This document shows, piece after piece, positions 58,747 to 64,000 of a stretch of DNA of 64,000 nt. Numbering within the stretch: position 1 is the first letter of the stretch; the number at the start of each line of letters is the position of its first letter. A model generated the notes under the pieces. The model ran no database searches. It saw only the letters and a list, made by a program, of their open reading frames with translations, and was not told the origin of the DNA. Origin of the DNA: Actinospineispora acaciae DSM 45401 (GTDB lineage Bacteria > Actinomycetota > Actinomycetes > Mycobacteriales > Pseudonocardiaceae); assembly GCF_000620785.1 (NCBI RefSeq), contig NZ_JIAI01000001.1, positions 124,001 to 188,000 of the forward strand, in the 5' to 3' direction. Both the position numbers and the translations under genes were made by a program.

Positions 58747-59051
58747 GTCACCACCGTACCTAAGAACCGGCAGAAGTGCCGGTAAGTTTAACACGGCGAG
58801 GTGTGATAATCGTCGAGCGGTCGCCGGCCCGGGCGCGCCATGGTGATTGTCTGCCCAGGTAGGACCGGTTAAGAAGGCCCATCCTCGACGTGGCTCGGGC
58901 CCGCGAAGCGACCTTCTCGGCTGCCGGATGGACGTGTCTTCGGGTGGCCTGGACCCTCGCGAGGGGTAGCTACCGTCAGTAGGCTAGCGCGGTGCCGTCG
59001 GACGGTCACCAACGGCCCGGTGGAACCGTCGGGGAAGAGAGGTGGGCGACG
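58747..59051. other. 305-bp divergent regulatory region
   Basis: No gene. It contains the TetR operator dyad (58766-58783), AT-richer sequence around 58785-58815 likely to hold the TetR promoter, a GGTAGCTACC palindrome at 58965-58974, and the dehalogenase leader. Confidence 0.5.
58766..58783. promoter_or_regulatory. TetR operator
   Basis: ACCGGCA-GAAG-TGCCGGT: a perfect 7-bp inverted repeat directly upstream of the TetR start. Likely auto-regulatory and possibly shared with the dehalogenase promoter. Confidence 0.55.
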
Positions 59052-59921
59052 ATGCCTCCCGCGAAGAAGACAGCTCTGGTCAACGGCCGTTCGATGGCCT
59101 ACGTGGAGACGGGCGAGGGCGACCCGATCGTCTTCCAGCACGGCAACCCGACGTCGTCCTACCTGTGGCGCAACGTCATGCCGCACCTGGAGGGCCTGGG
59201 CCGGCTGATCGCCTGCGACCTGATCGGGATGGGCGACTCGGACAAGCTGGAGCCGTCCGGCCCGGACCGCTACGGCTACCGCGAGCAGCGGGAGTTCCTG
59301 TTCGCGCTGTGGGAACGCCTCGGGCTGAGGCGCAACGTGGTGCTGGTGGTGCACGACTGGGGCTCCGCGCTCGGCTTCGACTGGGCCAGCCAGCACCCGG
59401 ACCGGGTGGCCGGCATCGCCTACATGGAAGCCATCGTGACGCCGGTGAGCTGGGACGACTGGCCGGCGGACGCGCGGAAGGTGTTCCAGGGCTTCCGCTC
59501 GCCGGCCGGCGAGGAGATGGTGCTGGCCAAGAACCTGTTCGTGGAGGGCGTGCTGCCGGCGGCCACCCTGGGCGGGCTCTCCGAGGAGGTCATGGCGGAG
59601 TACCGGCGGCCGTTCGCCGAGCCGGGGGAGGGCCGGCGGCCCACGCTGAGCTGGCCGAGGCAGATCCCCATCGACGGCGAGCCGGCCGACGTCGTCAAGA
59701 TCGTCGAGGACTACGCCTCGTGGCTGGCCGGCTCGGACGTCCCGAAGCTGTTCGTCAACGCCGAGCCCGGCTCGATCCTGACCGGGCGCGCCCGCGAGCT
59801 CTGCCGCACCTGGCCCAACCAGCGGGAGGTGACGGTGCCCGGCAGCCACTTCGTGCAGGAGGACAGCGCGGACGCCATCGGCGCGGCGGTGGCCGAGTTC
59901 GTCAGGGAGATCCGGCGGTGA
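59052..59921 (+). CDS. haloalkane dehalogenase, LinB/DmbA-like (HLD-II)
   Basis: A 289-aa enzyme that hydrolyses carbon-halogen bonds to alcohol plus halide. All catalytic and halide-binding residues are present: [10 protein letters not shown] (Asn32 of the halide pair), nucleophile Asp102 with Trp103 in [13 protein letters not shown], Glu126 in AYMEAIVTP and His266 in GSHFVQED. Blocks such as [13 protein letters not shown] and FVNAEPGSI recall LinB from memory. There is no signal peptide. It overlaps an acyl-CoA synthetase gene by 4 nt, so the alcohol product may feed into fatty-acid-type catabolism. Confidence 0.93.
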   Translation: MPPAKKTALVNGRSMAYVETGEGDPIVFQHGNPTSSYLWRNVMPHLEGLGRLIACDLIGMGDSDKLEPSGPDRYGYREQREFLFALWERLGLRRNVVLVVHDWGSALGFDWASQHPDRVAGIAYMEAIVTPVSWDDWPADARKVFQGFRSPAGEEMVLAKNLFVEGVLPAATLGGLSEEVMAEYRRPFAEPGEGRRPTLSWPRQIPIDGEPADVVKIVEDYASWLAGSDVPKLFVNAEPGSILTGRARELCRTWPNQREVTVPGSHFVQEDSADAIGAAVAEFVREIRR

Positions 59922-61759
59922 CGGAGATGACCGAGCCGGCCGCCACCGACCGGGGCACGATCCTGGACCTGGTCGACCACAACGCCACCGAACACCCGGA
60001 CCGGGCCGCCATCGTGGACGGCCAGACGCGGCTGACCTGGTCGCAGTACCGGCGCCGGGCTCGGGCGGTCGCGCTGGCGCTGCTCGACCTCGGCGTGCGC
60101 CCCGGCGAGGTGGTCGGCCTGCACATGGTGAACCGGGCGGAGCACCCGCTGGCCGACATCGGCGCGCTGTACGCCGGCGCGATCCCGACCAGCTTCTATA
60201 ACACGCTGGCCGCCGACCAGCTTGCCTACGTGGCGGACGACTGCGGGGCCACGGTGGCCATCGTGGACGCCGACAAGCTGGAGCTGTGGCGCACCATCCG
60301 AGACCGGCTGCCCCGGCTGCGCCACCTGGTCGCGGTGGACCTGGACCCGGCCGAGCCGGCGCCGGAGGGGGTACGGCGTTTCGAGGACCTGGTGGCGGCC
60401 GCCGAGGAACGGCTGGACGCGCGCGGCGACGAGGTCGACAAGGCCAGCGCCCTGGTCCGCCCGGACAACACCCTGACCATCGTCTACACCTCCGGCACTA
60501 CCGGGAACCCCAAGGGCACCGTGATCACCCACGTCGGCATCCGGTTTGTGCTGGAAGGCGTCGACGCACAGCGCACGGACGACACCGGTCCGCCGCCGGA
60601 GGGCTGGTCCGCCGTGTCGTACCTGCCGCTCGCGCACCTGGCGGAGCGCACCTTCAGCCACTACATGGCCTGCCACCAGGCCATCACGGTGACCTACGTC
60701 CGGGACCCGCGCCGGGTGGCCGAGGCGCTGCCGACCGTCCGCCCGCACATCTTCTTCGGCGTGCCCCGGATCTGGGAGAAGATCCACGGCGCGATCCGGG
60801 AACGGGCGGCCACCGCGCCCAGCCCGGTGCGCCGCGCGCTGGCCGGCGCCGCGTTCTCGGTGGCCCGCCGCGTCGGCCAGGCCCGGTTCGACCGCCGCAC
60901 CCCCGACCTCGCGGCCCGGCTGCTGCACCCGTTGTTCGACCGGCTGGTCTACTCCCGGATCCGGGCCGCGATCGGGATGGACCGGGTGGAGATCGCGGCC
61001 AGCGGCGCCGCCCCGCTGTCCGTGGAGGTGATGGCGTTCTTCGAGGGCATCGGCATCACCATCCTGGAGGCGTACGGCATGACCGAGTCGAGCGTCGCGC
61101 TCACCGTCACGCCGCCGGACGCGCCGCGCCCGGGAACCGTGGGCAAGCCGCTGCCCGGCGTGGAGCTGCGGCTGGCCGAGGACTGCGAGATCCTGGCCAG
61201 GGGCCCGAACATCACGCCCGGCTACCTCAACCGCCCGGAGGCGACCGCCGAGGCCATCGACGCCGACGGCTGGCTGCACACCGGCGACCTGGGCACGCTG
61301 GACGCGGACGGCTACCTGACCATCACCGGCCGGAAGAAAGAGCTGATCATCAACGCGGCCGGCAAGAACATCGCGCCCGGCACCGTCGAGCTGGCCGTCA
61401 CCGGGGAGTCCGGCCTGGTCGGGCCGGTGTGCGTGTACGGCGACGCCAAGCCCTACCTGGTCGCGCTGCTCACCCTGGACCCGATCGACTGGCAGGCCTG
61501 GTGCGCCGCGCGCGGAATCTCGGTGGCCACCGTGGCCGAAGCCGTCGCCGACGATCGGATACAGGCCGAGGTCGCGCGCGCCGTCGAGGCGGCCAACGCT
61601 CGCCTGTCCCGGGTCGAACAGATCAAGCGCTGGACGCTGCTGGACCACCTCTGGGACACCGGCACCGGCGAGCTGACCCCAACCCTCAAGCTCAAACGCC
61701 CAGTGATCAACGAGCGCTACCGCGAGCAGATCGAGGGCCTGTACGCGGCGCCCGGTTAG
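59918..61759 (+). CDS. long-chain-type acyl-CoA synthetase (AMP-binding)
   Basis: A 613-aa ANL-family ligase that activates a carboxylic acid as acyl-adenylate and then acyl-CoA. Motifs: phosphate loop [13 protein letters not shown] (190-202), [22 protein letters not shown], and [15 protein letters not shown], with the final Lys region [12 protein letters not shown]. It is similar in plan to FadD15/FACS-like long-chain enzymes. GTG start overlaps the dehalogenase stop. Together with the nearby thiolase and acyl-CoA dehydrogenase it makes a fatty-acid catabolic neighbourhood. Confidence 0.92.
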   Translation: MTEMTEPAATDRGTILDLVDHNATEHPDRAAIVDGQTRLTWSQYRRRARAVALALLDLGVRPGEVVGLHMVNRAEHPLADIGALYAGAIPTSFYNTLAADQLAYVADDCGATVAIVDADKLELWRTIRDRLPRLRHLVAVDLDPAEPAPEGVRRFEDLVAAAEERLDARGDEVDKASALVRPDNTLTIVYTSGTTGNPKGTVITHVGIRFVLEGVDAQRTDDTGPPPEGWSAVSYLPLAHLAERTFSHYMACHQAITVTYVRDPRRVAEALPTVRPHIFFGVPRIWEKIHGAIRERAATAPSPVRRALAGAAFSVARRVGQARFDRRTPDLAARLLHPLFDRLVYSRIRAAIGMDRVEIAASGAAPLSVEVMAFFEGIGITILEAYGMTESSVALTVTPPDAPRPGTVGKPLPGVELRLAEDCEILARGPNITPGYLNRPEATAEAIDADGWLHTGDLGTLDADGYLTITGRKKELIINAAGKNIAPGTVELAVTGESGLVGPVCVYGDAKPYLVALLTLDPIDWQAWCAARGISVATVAEAVADDRIQAEVARAVEAANARLSRVEQIKRWTLLDHLWDTGTGELTPTLKLKRPVINERYREQIEGLYAAPG

Positions 61760-61762
61760 CCG

Positions 61763-62965
61763 TTACGAGGTCAGCAGCTTCTCCGACTCCTGCATCGCCG
61801 GTCGTTCGACCCGGTCCTGGTTGGTGAGGATGACCACGGTGTACCCGGTGTCGGGGTAGATGTCGATCTCTCCCTCGTAGCCGGGCGTGCCCCCGTTGTG
61901 GCCGACGATGCGCACCCCGTTGGGTCGCCTGTCGAGAAAGCCATAGGCGTACTTGGGCGGCGTCCTCTTCGGGCCGGCCGGTCCGCCGTTCTCGGTGGGG
62001 GGCGTCTTTGGCGGCGGGGGACCGGGGATCGGCACCTTGCCCGCCAGCACCGTGTTGGTGAGCGTCGGGTCGAGAAGTCGATGGGCGAGCAGCGCCTGGG
62101 AGAACCTGAGCAGGTCCCCCACGGTGGACCACGCTCCACCGGCGGGGCTGGCGAGCTTCACCGTGGTGCCGATGTCCTCCAGGTGCGTTCCGGCCAGGGC
62201 GGCGTCGGACACGGGCCCGTCCACGGCGGGTTTCCCGTCGGGGCCGACCAGGGCGTACGGGTGGGCCATGTGCGGGATCTCGGCGGGTTTGAAGTCCCGG
62301 ATCGCGGTGTGGACCATGCCGGCGGGTGCCAGGACGTGCTCGCGCACGTACTCGTCATAGGGCTGGTCCGCGACGCGCTCGATGACCGCTCCGAGGGTGA
62401 CGAAACCGGCGCTGCTGTAGTTGAACTTCGCGCCCGGCGCGAACTCGAGGGGTTCGCGCGAGATGCGTTCCATCAGCACGCCGATCGGATACTTCGACTC
62501 GCCGTCCGCCTCCTCCGGGATCCAGTCGGGAATCCCGGACGTGTGGGTGAGCAGGTGGTGGACCGTCACGCCGTTGGCGGTCGCCGGCGGAAAGCCCGTC
62601 ACGTACCTGCCGATCGGGTCGTCGAACGACAGCTTGCGCTGGGCGACGAGCTGGGCCACGGCCACGCCGGTGAACATCTTGCCCATCGAGCCGATACAGA
62701 ACAGGGTGTCCCGCGCGTTCGCCTCACCCGTTCTTCGGTCGGCCATGCCGTACCCGGTCTCCAGGAGCCGCTGGTCACCCTTGGCGACCAGGACCGCGCC
62801 GGAGAACTTTCCGTCCTTGCTGAGCTGTGTGAGGTGATCGTCGTAGCCGGTCCAGGCGTTCGGGACCGGCGCGGGGACATCGGGCCGGCTCGGGGCACGG
62901 CCGCACGCGGCGGCGGCCACGGGCGCCAGGAGCAGGCCGCCGACGAAGGCCCTGCGGGGGAGCAT
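61763..62965 (-). CDS. serine hydrolase lipoprotein, class C beta-lactamase/DD-peptidase family
   Basis: A 400-aa exported protein with a twin-arginine-like lipoprotein signal (PRRAFVGGLLLAPVAAAAC, Cys21). The serine-hydrolase motifs are SMGK (Ser and Lys in CIGSMGKMFTG), YSS in KFNYSSAGF and HNGG in VGHNGGTPGYEG, i.e. the class C/esterase EstB pattern. It contains an unusual Pro-rich insert (GPPPPKTPPTENGGPAGPKRTPP) near 310-335. Possible roles are carboxypeptidase, esterase or weak beta-lactamase; resistance should not be assumed. It diverges from the response-regulator gene. Confidence 0.87.
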   Translation of the reverse strand: MLPRRAFVGGLLLAPVAAAACGRAPSRPDVPAPVPNAWTGYDDHLTQLSKDGKFSGAVLVAKGDQRLLETGYGMADRRTGEANARDTLFCIGSMGKMFTGVAVAQLVAQRKLSFDDPIGRYVTGFPPATANGVTVHHLLTHTSGIPDWIPEEADGESKYPIGVLMERISREPLEFAPGAKFNYSSAGFVTLGAVIERVADQPYDEYVREHVLAPAGMVHTAIRDFKPAEIPHMAHPYALVGPDGKPAVDGPVSDAALAGTHLEDIGTTVKLASPAGGAWSTVGDLLRFSQALLAHRLLDPTLTNTVLAGKVPIPGPPPPKTPPTENGGPAGPKRTPPKYAYGFLDRRPNGVRIVGHNGGTPGYEGEIDIYPDTGYTVVILTNQDRVERPAMQESEKLLTS

Positions 62966-63082
62966 CGAGGTTGGGTTCCTTTCGCTGTCGATGGGGCACC
63001 ACGTCTACCGAGGGGCACCGATCGAGGGCCGATGACGGCCGCATACGGCGTCCATATGCCGGCGCTGGGACCATGGCCGCCG

Positions 63083-63751
63083 ATGCGGGTGTTGCTGGTG
63101 GAGGACGAGCAGGCGCTGGCCGGCTACATCGCGGTGGGGTTGCGCAGGCACGGGTTCGCCGTCGACGTCGCCTTCGACGGCCGGACCGCGCTGGACAACT
63201 GCGAGCTCACGCCGTACGACGTGGTGGTGCTGGACCGCGACCTTCCGGGGGTGCACGGCGATACCGTGTGCCGGCGGCTCGCGCGGCGCGGTACGACACG
63301 GGTCCTGATGCTCACCGCATCCGGCTCGGTCGAGGACCGGGTCGAGGGGCTCAACCTGGGCGCGGACGACTACCTGGGCAAGCCGTTCGCGTTCTCCGAG
63401 CTGGTCGCGCGGGTGCATGCGCTCGCCCGGCGCAGCGCGCCGGCCCGGCCACCCGTGCTGCGCGCCGGCGATGTGGTGCTCGATCCGGCGCGGCGCACGG
63501 CGGAGCGCGCGGGCCGGGCGCTGCACCTGGCGCCCAAGGAGTTCGGCGTCCTGGAGCAGCTGCTGGCCGCCGGCGGTGACGTGGTGGCTGCGGAGGCGCT
63601 GCTGGACAAGGTGTGGGACGAGCACGCCGACCCGTTCACCAACGCCGTCCGGATCACCGTCGGCACGCTGCGCCGCAAGCTCGGCGACCCGTCCGTGATC
63701 GAGACCGTGATCGGCGCCGGATACCGGATCCGCCCGTGTCCGTCCGACTGA
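63083..63751 (+). CDS. OmpR/PhoB-family response regulator
   Basis: A 222-aa response regulator. Receiver domain: MRVLLVEDEQALAGYIAVGLRRHGF, phospho-acceptor Asp in VVVLDRDLPGVHGD (about residue 51), conserved Lys in DDYLGKPFAFSELVARVHALARR. C-terminal winged helix (about 130-222) ends TVGTLRRKLGDPSVIETVIGAGYRI. ATG 63083 gives the canonical start; ATG 63032 would add 17 residues. It overlaps the histidine kinase gene by 16 nt. Confidence 0.9.
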   Translation: MRVLLVEDEQALAGYIAVGLRRHGFAVDVAFDGRTALDNCELTPYDVVVLDRDLPGVHGDTVCRRLARRGTTRVLMLTASGSVEDRVEGLNLGADDYLGKPFAFSELVARVHALARRSAPARPPVLRAGDVVLDPARRTAERAGRALHLAPKEFGVLEQLLAAGGDVVAAEALLDKVWDEHADPFTNAVRITVGTLRRKLGDPSVIETVIGAGYRIRPCPSD

Positions 63752-64000
63752 GCGCCCGCGCCCGGCTCAGCGTTCTGTTCACCGCGCTGGTGCTGGCCGC
63801 CGGCATCGCCCTGACCGCCCTGACCTACCTGCTGATGCGGCGCAACCTCGCGCATCGGCTGACCCTCGTCCACATCGACCCCTCCAACGGCGGCCCGCCG
63901 CCGGAGCCGCCCGCACCGCCGGATCTCGCGGAGCACCTGCGGTCCGAGACCCTCGCCGAGCTGCTGACCCAGGCCGGGGTCGCCCTCGGGGTGGTCACCG
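63736..64000 (+). CDS. sensor histidine kinase (partial, N-terminal part)
   Basis: About 88 residues are visible. LSARARLSVLFTALVLAAGIALTALTYLLMRRNL is a basic stretch and first membrane helix typical of two-component sensor kinases, followed by a Pro-rich extracellular segment (SNGGPPPEPPAPPDL). The second helix and catalytic domains lie beyond the edge. GTG 63736 overlaps the response-regulator end by 16 nt, so the two form one operon. Confidence 0.85.
   Translation, partial: MSVRLSARARLSVLFTALVLAAGIALTALTYLLMRRNLAHRLTLVHIDPSNGGPPPEPPAPPDLAEHLRSETLAELLTQAGVALGVVT

Noticed and set aside
58965-58974. GGTAGCTACC palindrome as a second TetR operator
   Set aside because: Its sequence does not resemble the clear TetR dyad at 58766-58783, so no regulator can be named.

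Overview
The window is 64 kb of very GC-rich, densely packed DNA with many GTG starts, many 4-nt ATGA/GTGA gene overlaps, Lrp/TetR/MerR/ROK/WYL regulators, DUF6292, DUF6131 and CGNR families, a SigF-type sigma factor with its anti-sigma factor, and F420-type (LLM) oxidoreductases. This points to a chromosomal segment of a filamentous actinomycete; my guess is Pseudonocardiales or a near relative, but genus cannot be fixed from the sequence alone. I saw no tRNA, rRNA, CRISPR array, phage or complete insertion sequence.

Layout. 1-4.1 kb: MerR (cut by the edge), two alpha/beta hydrolases, DinB, an aminoglycoside-phosphotransferase-like protein and a HAD phosphatase. 4.2-7.3 kb: a three-gene operon of solute-binding-like and solute-binding/VWA lipoproteins. 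7.4-10.3 kb: L-lysine 6-transaminase with an adjacent Lrp regulator and a membrane protein. 10.3-13.6 kb: WYL regulator/VOC protein (divergent, with a perfect operator palindrome), CGNR protein, MFS exporter. 13.7-20.9 kb: a sugar operon of ROK repressor, ABC transporter, GH4 phospho-glycosidase, BadF-type kinase and an unknown gene. 21.0-21.2 kb: a tiny ten-cysteine peptide gene with a strong ribosome binding site and terminator. 21.3-25.0 kb: XRE-cupin regulator, DUF3311 protein, sodium:solute symporter, TIGR04076 protein, LLM oxidoreductase. 25.1-30.1 kb: a cell-wall cassette of a pseudokinase-like membrane protein, a single-chain RodA/PBP2 fusion and an MreB homologue.

31-44 kb: M20 amidohydrolase, sugar MFS porter, MTHFR C-terminal protein plus methyltransferase, GNAT, an AT-richer pair of unknown genes, homocysteine methyltransferase, carboxylesterase, metallo-beta-lactamase-fold hydrolase, a large LuxR (LAL) regulator, TIGR03086 and SRPBCC proteins with an ArsR repressor. 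44-48.8 kb: EamA-like transporter, DUF6131 peptide, DUF6292, anti-sigma factor and SigF (two matching GTTT-N15-GGGWAT promoters), a 99-bp tandem repeat, HpnB-like glycosyltransferase. 48.9-55 kb: Lrp regulator and a polyamine-type ABC operon that ends in a deletion scar fused tail-to-tail to a truncated GlxA-type regulator, then an MFS transporter. 55.3-61.8 kb: lipid-type thiolase, acyl-CoA dehydrogenase, TetR, a LinB-like haloalkane dehalogenase and an acyl-CoA synthetase. 61.8-64 kb: a serine beta-lactamase-like lipoprotein and a two-component system cut by the edge.

The strongest leads are the RodA-PBP2 fusion with its dedicated MreB and pseudokinase-like partner, a 73-bp element repeated just inside the start codons of two unrelated genes, the cysteine-rich peptide gene, the potB/GlxA deletion junction, and a 19-20 bp AT-rich sequence found exactly three times (once inside potB, twice in tandem 5.6 kb away).
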